A stretch of 64,000 bases of DNA from Allosaccharopolyspora coralli (GTDB taxonomy: Bacteria; Actinomycetota; Actinomycetes; Mycobacteriales; Pseudonocardiaceae), in the NCBI RefSeq assembly GCF_009664835.1, contig NZ_CP045929.1, forward strand, positions 2,666,001-2,730,000, written 5' to 3'. Position numbers and translations under genes: made by a program. Positions 8,527 through 17,185 of this stretch are shown piece after piece; position 1 is the stretch's first letter, and every line of letters starts with the position of its first letter. Below the pieces are notes generated by a model. It did not search any database. It worked only from the letters and a program-made list of their open reading frames with translations, and was not told where the DNA came from.

Positions 8527-9267
8527 GTGAAACCGCGCTACGCTGGCGACGTGAACACACGCGCCGACAACCCCGGGCGTCCGATCGCGGCCGTGGCCAC
8601 CCTGGAGGACGAGCTGCGGCGCGGGATGTATGAGTTCATCCGCCATGCCCGGCGGCCGGTGACCCGCGACGAGGCGGCGGCTGCGGTCGGGATCTCCCGC
8701 AAGCTCGCCGCCTTCCACCTCGACAAGCTCGTCGACACCGGCCTGCTGACTGCCCGGTTCGAACCAGTCGGGGGCATCCGCAAGGTCGGGCGGACCCCGA
8801 AGGTCTACGAAGCGGCGGACGTCGACATCCGCATCAACATCCCACCGCGCCAGCACGACCTACTCGCCGGCATCCTGCTGGATGCCGTGCTCACCGAGGG
8901 CGTGAACGAAACCGCCCGGCACGCCGCCCTGCGCACCGCCCGCGAACGCGGCCACGAGCTCGGCGCCGCCGAGCGGGAGCGGATTCGCCCCGGCAAGCTC
9001 GGCGTCGAACGCGCACTCACCCACGCCGAGACCGTGCTCGCCCAGTACGGCTTCGAACCCTCCCGCCAGTCACCCGGCTGCGTGCGGCTGCTCAACTGCC
9101 CCTTCCACCCCCTGGCAGCTCAATCCCCGGAGCTGGTCTGCGGTATCAACCACGCCTTCCTGGACGGCTTCCTCGCCGGGCTGCACGCCCCCGCCGTCGA
9201 AGCCACCCTCGCCCCCCGCTCCGGAGAATGCTGCGTACGACTGCACCAGGCCGCCCAGGACTCCTGA
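8527..9267 (+). CDS. SufR-like winged-helix regulator with C-terminal Cys cluster
   Basis: 246 residues. The N-terminal half is an ArsR/DeoR-like winged helix (EAAAAVGISRKLAAFHLDKL). The C-terminal part has NCPFHPLAAQSPELVC followed by GECCVRL, the C-x(12,13)-C ... C arrangement that holds the [2Fe-2S] or [4Fe-4S] cluster in SufR-type repressors. It may sense iron-sulfur damage caused by metals or oxidants. GTG 8551 is an alternative start; neither has a clear ribosome site. It is divergent from the DUF2231-folE operon, its likely target. Confidence 0.75.
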   Translation: MKPRYAGDVNTRADNPGRPIAAVATLEDELRRGMYEFIRHARRPVTRDEAAAAVGISRKLAAFHLDKLVDTGLLTARFEPVGGIRKVGRTPKVYEAADVDIRINIPPRQHDLLAGILLDAVLTEGVNETARHAALRTARERGHELGAAERERIRPGKLGVERALTHAETVLAQYGFEPSRQSPGCVRLLNCPFHPLAAQSPELVCGINHAFLDGFLAGLHAPAVEATLAPRSGECCVRLHQAAQDS

Positions 9268-9432
9268 GCGGAAGTCAGCAGCGCCAGCTGCCCGTGGGCG
9301 GCGGGCGCGGTCGGGTGTTCAGGCACGTCGTTTCCTTGTGCGGCAATGTCGGGACGGCACAGGAACATGCGCACGGCGTGCCTGAGCGGGCCGCGCGCAC
9401 GACCTGGTCTGGCGCGAGCGTTGTGTGAATGG

Positions 9433-11838
9433 TCAGGCCGCAGCACGATCTGCCGGGTGCTCGGTTGTCCCGCGTGCGCGGCCGACGCTGGCGATGGCAT
9501 TGATCAGTAGCGCCGGTCGGGTGCCGAAGGAGTTGAAGAAAATGGTGGCCACGGAGGCGCCCATGGCCACCATCGCCCACACAGGGCTGATCAGGCCGGT
9601 GGTGGCCAAGGGGATGCCGAGACCGTTGAACGTGAACGCGAGCGCGACGTTCGTGCGGGTGCGCCGGTAGGCGCGGTCGCTGATGTCGCGGGCGTCGAGC
9701 ACGGTGGCCACGTCTTCGCGTAGTAGGACGATGTCGGCGGATTCCACGGCGATGTCGGTGCCGCCACCGGCGGCGATGCCCACGTCGGCCTGCATCAGCG
9801 CCGGGGCGTCGTTGATGCCGTCACCGACCATGGCCACCCGGGTGCCGTCGGCTTGCACCTCGCGCACGATGTCGGCCTTGCCGTCCGGGCGGATCCGGGC
9901 GTGCACCTGGGTGATTCCGAGCGCCTCGGCGACATGCTGGGCGGCGCGCTGGTTGTCGCCGGTCACCAGCACCGGTTCCATGCCCGCCTGGCGCATCGTG
10001 GTGACGGCCTCGGCGGCGTCGGGCCGCAGCTCATCGCCCAGCGCGATCAGGCCCAGGGCGGTGCTCTCGGTGGCCACGGCGATGACGGTGTGCCCGGCCG
10101 CTTCCCACTGATCGATCCGCGCGGTGAGCTCGGCCAGGTCGATGCCGGCGTCGGTGAGCAAGCTTGACTTGCCCACCAGCACCCGCTGTCCGCCGACGGT
10201 GGCGCGCACGCCCGAGCCGGTCATCGACTCGAACTCCTCCGCGGCGTCCACGGCCAGACCCGCCTCCTGGGCGGCGGTCACGACGGCACGCGCCAGCGGG
10301 TGCTCGGATGGGTTCTCGGCTGCCGCAGCCAGCGCCAACACGGCATCCGTATCGCCGTCGACGGATTCGACAGCTCGGACGGTGGGCCGTCCTTGGGTCA
10401 GCGTGCCGGTTTTGTCCAGCACGATCCGACGCACAAGCCGGAAGGTTTGGAAGGCCTCGCCAGTGCGCATGACGATGCCGGCATCGGCGGCGTGTCCGGT
10501 GCCGCGCACGATCGCCAATGGTGCGGCGATGCCGACCGCGCAGGGATAGCCCATCACCAGCACCCCCAGGGAGGCGAACACCGCCCGGTGCACATCCGGT
10601 TCACCAGTGGCCAGCCAACTCCCGGCCAACCATCCGACCAGAGCCAGAGCGGAGATGCTGAGCACGGTGGGGGTGTAGACGCGCAGGACCTTGTCGACCA
10701 GGTGCAGGATGCCGGGCTTGAGCGCGCGGGAGTCCTCCACATGACGCACCACCTGCGCGAGGAAGCCTTCCGCGCCGGTGGCGGTGACTTCGATGGTCAG
10801 GCTGCCTGTGCCGTTGATCGATCCGCCCACGACGTCCTCGCCGGGGCCGCGATCGGCCGGGACCGGCTCGCCGGTGACCAGGGACAGGTCGATGGCGGAG
10901 TCCCCGTCTCGGATCCGCCCGTCCAGTGGGATGCGCTCGCCGGGGCGTACCCGCACGTGCTGGCCGATCTTGACCTGCTCGACCGGCACCTCAGACTCGG
11001 CACCGCTGTCGGCCACGAGCCGGGCGAGGTCGGGCTGTAGGTCCAGCAGCTTCTTGACCGACTGGCCCGATCGGGTTTTGACCAGCAGCGACAGCCACTC
11101 CGAGAAGATGTGATACGTCGCCACGATCGCGGCGACCGCGAAGAACTCCGCGGTGGGGTAGTTCTCCAACAGGCCGGTCAACCCGATGATGCCGCCGGTG
11201 ATGCCGGCGAACGCGCCGGTCTCCAGCAGCACGTGCTGGTTGAGGATCCCGCGCCGCGCGGATTGATACGCCATGCGCAGGATGTGCGGGGCCACCCCAA
11301 AGACCATCACCCCAGCCAGCACGGCGGCGATCCAGCCGTTGACCGGGGGCTCCAGCAACCCGGCGAAACGTGCGGCCAGTGCGAGCGCGCCGGGGGCGGC
11401 CACCGCCGCGGCCCACCCGGCCGCACGCCACTGACCGGTCGGGCGCAGGATCCCGAAGACCAACCCGAGTGCTGCCACGAGCAGGGTGGCGCACAGCAGC
11501 GTCCACCAGCCCTCGGCGATCTGGACCATCGCGGTCAGGCTCAGTCCGATCGCGGTGAACAGCCGCTTGCCCTCGGCCAGCAGGTCGGCCTCTTCGTCCT
11601 CGAAGGCGCGCAGCTTGCGCGGGTCGTAGAGTTCGTAGCCGATATCGCGCAGCGTGGAAAGGATCCGCTCCGGCGCGACCACCTCCGGGTCGTAGTCGAC
11701 CAGGGCTTGCTCGTGGGTCAGGCTCACCGACACCGTGCCGACCCCGTCCATGCGGCCCAGGGCCTTTTCGATCGTGCCGGTGCACAACGAGCAGTGCAGA
11801 CCGGCGATCCGCGCGCGAATCCGGGGTTTGAGGAACAT
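9433..11838 (-). CDS. Copper-type P1B ATPase, 5' end displaced by transposon
   Basis: The frame from ATG 11838 encodes about 801 residues: HMA domain with CSLC, TGEP actuator loop, a YPC motif (Tyr-Pro-Cys, codons 10548-10540) where copper pumps usually have CPC, DKTGT, HPLA and GDGIND. Helix 7 has FN where CopA has YN. The Tn3-family element ends exactly at 11823, so the first few codons (MFLKP) come from its terminal repeat. The true first 25 codons lie at 20413-20487, overlapping copZ. Codons from the HMA domain on are intact, so a working pump is possible if transcribed from the transposon end, but the copper-regulated promoter is now 8.6 kb away. An earlier ATG at 11952 is inside the resolution site and is less likely. 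Confidence 0.85.
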   Translation of the reverse strand: MFLKPRIRARIAGLHCSLCTGTIEKALGRMDGVGTVSVSLTHEQALVDYDPEVVAPERILSTLRDIGYELYDPRKLRAFEDEEADLLAEGKRLFTAIGLSLTAMVQIAEGWWTLLCATLLVAALGLVFGILRPTGQWRAAGWAAAVAAPGALALAARFAGLLEPPVNGWIAAVLAGVMVFGVAPHILRMAYQSARRGILNQHVLLETGAFAGITGGIIGLTGLLENYPTAEFFAVAAIVATYHIFSEWLSLLVKTRSGQSVKKLLDLQPDLARLVADSGAESEVPVEQVKIGQHVRVRPGERIPLDGRIRDGDSAIDLSLVTGEPVPADRGPGEDVVGGSINGTGSLTIEVTATGAEGFLAQVVRHVEDSRALKPGILHLVDKVLRVYTPTVLSISALALVGWLAGSWLATGEPDVHRAVFASLGVLVMGYPCAVGIAAPLAIVRGTGHAADAGIVMRTGEAFQTFRLVRRIVLDKTGTLTQGRPTVRAVESVDGDTDAVLALAAAAENPSEHPLARAVVTAAQEAGLAVDAAEEFESMTGSGVRATVGGQRVLVGKSSLLTDAGIDLAELTARIDQWEAAGHTVIAVATESTALGLIALGDELRPDAAEAVTTMRQAGMEPVLVTGDNQRAAQHVAEALGITQVHARIRPDGKADIVREVQADGTRVAMVGDGINDAPALMQADVGIAAGGGTDIAVESADIVLLREDVATVLDARDISDRAYRRTRTNVALAFTFNGLGIPLATTGLISPVWAMVAMGASVATIFFNSFGTRPALLINAIASVGRARGTTEHPADRAAA

Positions 11839-11860
11839 CGGAACGGAAACTGGCGCTAAG
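11823..11860 (+). repeat. Tn3 left terminal inverted repeat, 38 bp
   Basis: Starts GGGGTTTGAGG and ends GGCGCTAAG; differs from the right repeat only at position 5 (T against C). The left flank is AATCC. Confidence 0.95.
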
Positions 11861-11920
11861 CCCTCGCCGTCCCTGGTGGACGGTTGGTGCGGTTTCGGCC
11901 GTGGGTGGCGTGTGAAGTCT

Positions 11921-12017
11921 TGGCACAGATAACGCTCTATTATCTGCGGCATCGCTGATCACGGCCTGCGGGAACGTCCCCGCGGCGGCGCGTGAAGCGG
12001 CCCTGTTATCTGTGGCA
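11921..12017. other. Candidate internal resolution site of the TnpI-type recombinase
   Basis: A 12-bp motif TTATCTGYGSCA occurs three times: inverted at 11921-11932, direct at 11940-11951, and direct at 12006-12017. The first two form a dyad (CAGATAA, 7-bp spacer CGCTCTA, TTATCTG) that looks like a tyrosine-recombinase crossover core; the third resembles an accessory repeat. This core-plus-direct-repeat layout matches the Tn4430 TnpI site and lies directly upstream of the recombinase gene. Crossover function is inferred. Confidence 0.7.
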
Positions 12018-12030
12018 AGGGAGAACGCGG

Positions 12031-13011
12031 GTGTCCACAGTCGTCGCGCTGCCGGCCGGGAGCACCACGTCGCTGACCGTCGGCCGGGCGGCCGAGCTGT
12101 TCCTCGACTCGCTGGCGAACCCGAACACGATCCGCGGCTACGCCACCGCGGTCGGCAAGACCGCCGAGAGGCTCGGCGAACATCGGCCGCTGGCGACGGT
12201 GGCCGACGACGAGGTCGGCGAGGCCCTGGAATCGCTGTGGGGCCGGGCGGCGGTGGGCACCTGGAACGCCCGCCGGGCCGCCGTAGGTTCGTGGCTGTCC
12301 TGGTGCCGCGATCGCGGCCACGACGCCCCGATCGTGCCGGGCTGGACCAAGCGCCTGGCCGCGCCGGACTCGGAGACCCCGGTGCGATCCCGGCTGGCGA
12401 TCGACCGGCTGGTGGCGCGGCGCGAGGTCGCGCTCCGGGAAAAGACGCTCTACCGGATGCTGTACGAGACCGCCGCTCGCGCGGAGGAAATCCTCGGCCT
12501 CAACATCGAGGACCTCGACCTCACCGGACGTCGTGCCCCGGTGAAGGCCAAGGGCGCACGGGCCAAGACCCGCCGCCGGGGCCAGGCCCGCGAGGAGGTC
12601 GTGTTGGAGATCGTCTATTGGGACGCCGGCACTGCCCGCCTGCTACCGCGGCTGCTCAAGGGCCGCACCCGCGGCCCGGTGTTCCTCACCCACCGCCGCC
12701 CAGGCCCCGGCAAGGTCCTCGGCCCTCGCGACACGTGCCTGGACACCGAGCTGGCGCGGCTCTCGTACGGTCAGGCCCGCGCCCTGCTCGACGCCCACAC
12801 CGCACACCAGGGGCCGGGAACCGGGTGGGATCTGCACGAATTCCGGCATTCGGCGCTGACCCACCTCGGCGAGGCCGGGGCGAGCTTGTTGCTGCTGATG
12901 GCGAAGTCCCGGCACAAGAAGCCGGAGAACGTCCGCCGCTACTTCAAACCCTCCGACCAGGCGCTGGCCGAGGTCACCAGCCTGCTGGCCCCCGGCGACA
13001 GCCGACGGTAG
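12031..13011 (+). CDS. Tyrosine recombinase (TnpI-like cointegrate resolvase)
   Basis: 326 residues with a SAM-like N-terminal DNA-binding half and a C-terminal catalytic half: Arg I in [13 protein letters not shown], His-x-x-Arg in [13 protein letters not shown], and the tyrosine in ENVRRYF. GTG 12031 is chosen because AGGGAG precedes it; an earlier in-frame GTG (11992) overlaps the third 12-bp repeat. Tn3-family elements need a recombinase to resolve cointegrates; no serine resolvase is present, so this gene takes that role. It is transcribed towards the cargo genes. Confidence 0.88.
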   Translation: MSTVVALPAGSTTSLTVGRAAELFLDSLANPNTIRGYATAVGKTAERLGEHRPLATVADDEVGEALESLWGRAAVGTWNARRAAVGSWLSWCRDRGHDAPIVPGWTKRLAAPDSETPVRSRLAIDRLVARREVALREKTLYRMLYETAARAEEILGLNIEDLDLTGRRAPVKAKGARAKTRRRGQAREEVVLEIVYWDAGTARLLPRLLKGRTRGPVFLTHRRPGPGKVLGPRDTCLDTELARLSYGQARALLDAHTAHQGPGTGWDLHEFRHSALTHLGEAGASLLLLMAKSRHKKPENVRRYFKPSDQALAEVTSLLAPGDSRR

Positions 13012-13017
13012 GAGGTG

Positions 13018-13632
13018 TCAGCGGGGTTGGGTGCGCAGGCGACCTATGCCGGGGACGAACCGGCCCACGTCGGCGGCATAGCGCTCGTAGGCTTGGCCGT
13101 GCTGGCGTCGCAGGTGGGGCTCTTCGACCCGGCGGACCTGCAGTTGGACGCCGAGGGTGAAGGCGCCCAGCCCGGCCAGGGCGATCACGTTGGGTACGGC
13201 CAGGGCCATCCCGGCGAACGCTGTGACCACGGCGGTGAAGATGGGGTTGCGCACCAGCCGGAACGGGCCGGTCGTGACCAGCTCCGTGTGCTCACCGTCG
13301 GAGACGCCGACCCGCCATGCGTTGCCCATGGCCAGCTGTGCGGCGAAAGTGCCCAGCACACCCAGGCCCGCCAGGACGACACCGAACAGTCGTAGCCACG
13401 GCTGATCAAGCAGGGGCAGGGCGGGCAGACCGGCCATCTCCGCCAGTGGGGCGGCCACGCTAGTGGCCAGCACGCCCAGGGCCATGAACAGGTGGATCAC
13501 CAGTGACGCGGCGCCGGCGCCCGAGGGCGGCAACCGGTGCCCGGTGGTGCCGGTGGCACGCCACAGGATGAGGGTGCGCACCGCAACGGCGAGGATGAAC
13601 GCCCCGAACAAGCACAGCACGGCCACGGACAT
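13018..13632 (-). CDS. Isoprenylcysteine carboxyl methyltransferase-family membrane protein
   Basis: 204 residues with about five transmembrane helices and the C-terminal SAM-binding signature GPFRLVRNPIFTA ... EEPHLRRQHGQAYERYAADV (broken here), the ICMT/PEMT pattern. Bacteria do not prenylate proteins in the eukaryotic way, so the substrate is unknown; relatives recur beside cadmium pumps in actinobacteria. The stop faces the recombinase gene 6 nt away, and the start is 3 nt from the lspA stop, so it is the last gene of the cmtR-ATPase-lspA operon. Confidence 0.82.
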   Translation of the reverse strand: MSVAVLCLFGAFILAVAVRTLILWRATGTTGHRLPPSGAGAASLVIHLFMALGVLATSVAAPLAEMAGLPALPLLDQPWLRLFGVVLAGLGVLGTFAAQLAMGNAWRVGVSDGEHTELVTTGPFRLVRNPIFTAVVTAFAGMALAVPNVIALAGLGAFTLGVQLQVRRVEEPHLRRQHGQAYERYAADVGRFVPGIGRLRTQPR

Positions 13633-13635
13633 GGC

Positions 13636-14139
13636 TCAGTCCTCCGCCGGCTCGCGCCGGTGGTCTGGCGACCGCAGCGTGGCGAGGACGATGAGTGCGC
13701 CGCCGCAGGTGATGAGCACGTCGGCGAGATTGAAGGTAGGCCACCAGCCGGTATGCAGATAATCAGTGACCACGCCGTCGATGCCGCGGTCGATGAGGTT
13801 GGCGACGGCTCCGGCGAGCACGGCGGCCATGCCGGTGCGCAGGGCGAGGTTGGCGGTGCGGGCGGACCGCCAGGCATAGACCGCGATGCCGGTAGTGATG
13901 AGTGCGGTGGCGGTAAGCACGACCCAGCCGGGCAGGGTGGCGCCGAGGCTGAAGGCCACGCCGGGGTTGTAGGCCAGCCGCAGCTGCAGCAGACCGAGAT
14001 CGAGCGAGTGGCCGGCGGCCAGCGCTTGGACGGCCCAGGTTTTCACCGCCAGATCCCCGAGGGCCAGGAGCGCGGCGGTGGTGGCGAGGGTGGCCCGCCG
14101 CCGGGCCGCGCTCACCACCGGAGCCGCGGTGCGGGTCAC
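13636..14139 (-). CDS. lspA: Lipoprotein signal peptidase II paralogue
   Basis: 167 residues, four transmembrane helices, with the catalytic aspartates Asp117 in NLIDRG and Asp140 in TFNLAD and the conserved NPGVAFS. LspA cleaves signal peptides of diacylglyceryl-modified lipoproteins at the membrane. GTG 14139 overlaps the ATPase stop as GTGA, so translation is coupled to the pump. An lspA partner also occurs in Pb/Cd systems such as pbr, where a peptidase or phosphatase helps to sequester exported metal. No lipoprotein gene lies in the transposon. Confidence 0.9.
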   Translation of the reverse strand: MTRTAAPVVSAARRRATLATTAALLALGDLAVKTWAVQALAAGHSLDLGLLQLRLAYNPGVAFSLGATLPGWVVLTATALITTGIAVYAWRSARTANLALRTGMAAVLAGAVANLIDRGIDGVVTDYLHTGWWPTFNLADVLITCGGALIVLATLRSPDHRREPAED

Positions 14140-16106
14140 GACGAGGCCCCCACCGTCGCGGGGCGCGCGGCCGCGGGCTTGCCGCTGGGCAGCGTCGGCA
14201 GTGGTTTCGCACGTCCGGCACGAACGCCGTTGCCGATGACCACGACCTCGGCCACCTCGTGCACCAGAACCACCGCCGCCAGGCCGAGCACGCCGAACAG
14301 CGCCAGCGGCATCAGCACGGTGATGATGGCCAGGGAGAGTCCGACGTTTTGCAGCATGATCCGCCGCGCGCGGCGGGCGTGGTCGAGGGTGTGCGGCAGG
14401 TGCCGCAGGTCCTCGCCCATGAGCGCGACGTCGGCGGTCTCGATGGCCACATCGGTTCCCATCGCTCCCATCGCGATGCCCAGGTCGGCGGTGGCCAGGG
14501 CGGGGGCGTCGTTGACACCGTCGCCGACCATCGCCATCGACCGCTGGCCGCTCAGTTCGCTGATGATGCGGGCCTTGTCCTCCGGCCGAAGTTCGGCATG
14601 GACCGAGTCGATGCCCGCCTCGGTGGCCAGCGCGGTGGCGGTGGCGCGGTTGTCCCCAGTGAGCATGGCGACGTGGTACCCGCCGGAGTGCAGCCGGGTG
14701 ATGACCTCGGCCACTTCGGGGCGGAGCTCGTCGCGAACGGCGATGGCGCCGATGACCTGCCCGTCGTCCTCGACCAGCACTGCGGTGGACCCGGTGTGCT
14801 GCATCCGCTCGACGGCGGCGGACAGCGGCCCGGATTCCAGCCAGCCGGGTCGCCCCAGTCGCGCGGTGCGTCCGCCGACCTGGCCGGTTAGCCCCGCACC
14901 GGTGACCGCCTCGACGTCGGTCGCTGGTGCGATCGACTCACCGTCGACGGCGGCGAGGATCGCGCGCGCGAGGGGGTGTTCGCTGCGGGCCTCCAGCGCC
15001 GCGGCCACTCCGAGCACGCGTTCGCGCGAGATCCCGTCGGTGGTGGCGACGTCGACCACGGTGGGCTGGTTGCGGGTGAGCGTGCCGGTCTTGTCCAGCG
15101 CCACACCCCGCACGCGCCCCAGGGCTTCCAGCGCTGCGCCGCCCTTGACCAACACACCGAGCTTGCTGGCGGCACCGATCGCCGCCACCACCGTGACGGG
15201 AATGGAGATCGCCAGCGCGCACGGCGAGGCAGCCACGAGCACGACCAGAGCCCGTTCAATCCAGGTCAGCGGGTCGCCGAGCAGGCTGCCCAGGCCGGCG
15301 ATGACCACCGCGGCGATCATGACGCCGGGCACCAGGGGCTTGGCGATGCGATCGGCGAGGCGCTGGCTGGCGCCCTTGCGGGACTGCTCGGCCTCCACGA
15401 TCCGCACGATCCGCGCCAGAGAGTTGTCCTCGGCGGTCGTGGTGACCTCGACCTCCAGCACCCCGGTGCCGTTGATCGACCCGGCGAACACCTCACTGCC
15501 GGGACCGGCCTCCACCGGCACGGACTCACCGGTGATCGCCGAGACGTCCAGCGCGGTACGCCCAGTGCGGATCACCCCGTCGGTGGCGATCCGCTCACCG
15601 GGCTTGACCACCATCCGGTCCCCGACCCGCAGCTCGGACGGCGCAACCACGGTCTCCACACCGTCGCGAAGCACCGTGGCCTCATCCGGCACCAACGACA
15701 GCAGCGCGCGCAAACCCCGACGGGTGCGGGCCAGAGAGTATTCCTCCAGGCCCTCGCTGATGGAATACAGAAAGGCCAGCATCGCGGCCTCGCCGACCTC
15801 ACCCAGGATCACCGCGCCGATCGCGGCGACCGTCATCAGCGTGCCGACACCGATCTTGCCCTTCGCAAGTCGCTTCAACGTGGAAGGCACGAACGTGTAG
15901 GCACCGGCAGCCAACGCCACCGCCTTGAGCGCGAGCACCAGCATCGGCGCCGCACCCAACCACTCCGCGGCGTATCCGGCGATCAGCAGCACCCCGGCCA
16001 CCGCCGCCGCGCGCAGCTCGGTGACCTGCCAGAGCCGTTCCGGCTCGTGCTCTTCTTCCTCGCCGGTGCGGGGCTCGTCGCTGCCGCAGCCGCAGGCGTC
16101 ACTCAT
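14136..16106 (-). CDS. P1B-type heavy-metal ATPase of the transposon
   Basis: About 656 residues. Motifs are TGES, S294-P295-C296 in the transport helix, D338-KTGT, GDGVND and HEVAEVVVIGN, the same P1B-4-like set as the pump at 3041, with parallel N-terminal wording (RLWQVTELRAAA). The N-terminus has CGCGSDE, a Cys-rich metal hook, instead of an HMA domain. ATG 16106 has AGGAGG 8 nt upstream and overlaps the cmtR stop (ATGA). Regulation by a CmtR-like sensor points to Cd or Pb as the inducer; the transported metal is not proven. Confidence 0.9.
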   Translation of the reverse strand: MSDACGCGSDEPRTGEEEEHEPERLWQVTELRAAAVAGVLLIAGYAAEWLGAAPMLVLALKAVALAAGAYTFVPSTLKRLAKGKIGVGTLMTVAAIGAVILGEVGEAAMLAFLYSISEGLEEYSLARTRRGLRALLSLVPDEATVLRDGVETVVAPSELRVGDRMVVKPGERIATDGVIRTGRTALDVSAITGESVPVEAGPGSEVFAGSINGTGVLEVEVTTTAEDNSLARIVRIVEAEQSRKGASQRLADRIAKPLVPGVMIAAVVIAGLGSLLGDPLTWIERALVVLVAASPCALAISIPVTVVAAIGAASKLGVLVKGGAALEALGRVRGVALDKTGTLTRNQPTVVDVATTDGISRERVLGVAAALEARSEHPLARAILAAVDGESIAPATDVEAVTGAGLTGQVGGRTARLGRPGWLESGPLSAAVERMQHTGSTAVLVEDDGQVIGAIAVRDELRPEVAEVITRLHSGGYHVAMLTGDNRATATALATEAGIDSVHAELRPEDKARIISELSGQRSMAMVGDGVNDAPALATADLGIAMGAMGTDVAIETADVALMGEDLRHLPHTLDHARRARRIMLQNVGLSLAIITVLMPLALFGVLGLAAVVLVHEVAEVVVIGNGVRAGRAKPLPTLPSGKPAAARPATVGASS

Positions 16107-16501
16107 CGCCCGGCCTCCTCGTTCCTGGTCTCGTCGGTGGTCTCGGTGCCGTAGTTCGGGCACAACGCCACCGCGTTGCCGGTCGCGGCCAGCAGCGTCT
16201 CCGCCGAAGCCAGCAGGTCCATCAACTCCGGGCGCGTCAGGCTGTAGAACACCTGCCGCCCCTCCGGGCGCCCCACGACCAGGCCGCAGTCACGCAGGCA
16301 GGCCACATGCGCCGACACCGTCGACTGCGCCAACCCCAACTCGGCGATCAAATCCGCAACCCGGGCCTCGCCGGAGGCCAGACGCTGCACGATCGCCAAC
16401 CGAGCGGCATCGGACAGGCTGTGGAACAACGCCACCGCCGGATCCAGGTTCGCGCCCGGCGGGCTCGACGCCAGGCAACCTTCCGTGCTATTCATCGTCA
16501 T
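16103..16501 (-). CDS. cmtR: CmtR-like Cd/Pb-sensing ArsR repressor
   Basis: 132 residues. The recognition helix carries HVACLRDCGLVV with Cys68 and Cys72, and a third thiolate Cys114 sits in ALCPNYG. This three-cysteine layout (57/61/102 in Mycobacterium tuberculosis CmtR) defines the CmtR branch. ATG 16501 and ATG 16495 are both possible starts. It heads the minus-strand operon cmtR-ATPase-lspA-ICMT and faces the divergent methyltransferase at 16546. Confidence 0.88.
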   Translation of the reverse strand: MTMNSTEGCLASSPPGANLDPAVALFHSLSDAARLAIVQRLASGEARVADLIAELGLAQSTVSAHVACLRDCGLVVGRPEGRQVFYSLTRPELMDLLASAETLLAATGNAVALCPNYGTETTDETRNEEAGR

Positions 16502-16518
16502 ATCCCGATGATAGCAAC

Positions 16519-16536
16519 TCGATACGATACAATCGA
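16519..16536. promoter_or_regulatory. Candidate CmtR operator
   Basis: TCGAT and ATCGA form a dyad with an 8-bp AT-rich spacer in the 44-bp gap between cmtR and the methyltransferase; CGATA repeats nearby. Its position lets one repressor control both directions. The GAGGGG ribosome site of the methyltransferase adjoins the dyad's right arm. Confidence 0.5.
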
Positions 16537-16545
16537 GGGGTTGCG

Positions 16546-17163
16546 ATGTTGATGAACCAGGTCGAGACCGCGCTGGTCAACTCCCCACCCCGGCGGTGGC
16601 TGCAGCGCTACTACGAGGTGCCGTGGATGCGCCGCCTCGGCGGGCCGCTGCCGCCCGAGGCGCGCGTGCTGGAGCTGGGCTGCGGACCGGGCTACGGCAC
16701 CCAGCTGCTCCTGGACCGTTTCGGCGCCGGGCACGTCAACGCGATCGACCTGGACCCCGCGATGATCACCCGAGCCCAGCGGCGCCTAGCCCCATACGGC
16801 CAGCGGGTCCGGCTCGCCCAGGGCAGTGCCACCGACCTACACGCCACGCTGGGCGATCCCGTCTACCGCTACGACGCGGTGTTCGAGTTCGCGATCATCC
16901 ATCACATCCCGAACTGGGCCGACGCGCTGGCCGAGATCGCCCGGGTGCTCATCCCGGGCGGGAGGTTCTACTTCGACGAGGTCACGGCCCTGGCGCTGGC
17001 CACCCCGACCTACCGGTTGCTGTTCGACCACCCCACCGAGAACCGTTTCACCGCCGAGGAATTCCTCGCTGAGCTGGCGCGCCACCACCTCGTCGTCGAC
17101 GGCCAGTATCTGACCCGCCGCCGCGGCCGGTACGTTCTCGGGGTGGCCACCTACCGGCCCTAG
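16546..17163 (+). CDS. SAM-dependent class I methyltransferase
   Basis: 205 residues with motif I VLELGCGPGYGTQLL, an acidic motif II (NAIDLDPAMI), AVFEFAIIHHIPNW and PGGRFYFDEV, the Methyltransf_11 pattern. ATG 16546 follows GAGGGG by 6 nt; the frame is open far upstream but that part is antisense to the ATPase. The substrate is unknown; it might act on metals, metalloids or a small molecule. It is the only cargo gene read rightward from the cmtR promoter region. Confidence 0.82.
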   Translation: MLMNQVETALVNSPPRRWLQRYYEVPWMRRLGGPLPPEARVLELGCGPGYGTQLLLDRFGAGHVNAIDLDPAMITRAQRRLAPYGQRVRLAQGSATDLHATLGDPVYRYDAVFEFAIIHHIPNWADALAEIARVLIPGGRFYFDEVTALALATPTYRLLFDHPTENRFTAEEFLAELARHHLVVDGQYLTRRRGRYVLGVATYRP

Positions 17164-17182
17164 CCAGGCCACCCCGAGAACG
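17133..17182. terminator. Bidirectional hairpin between methyltransferase and tnpA
   Basis: A perfect 16-bp stem: CGTTCTCGGGGTGGCC (17133-17148) pairs with 17167-17182 around an 18-nt loop. The left arm is inside the last codons of the methyltransferase, and the tnpA stop is 4 nt past the right arm. The convergent genes explain the position. There is no U tract, so termination strength is uncertain. Confidence 0.7.
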
Positions 17183-17185
17183 GTG

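Noticed and set aside
11839-11952. N-terminal extension of the copper ATPase from ATG 11952
   Set aside because: It runs through the transposon repeat and resolution site; the residues are not family-like.
13537-15900. A 787-codon plus-strand frame opposite lspA and the ATPase
   Set aside because: Composition is Ser/Ala/Arg/Pro-rich without motifs; the minus strand encodes recognised proteins.
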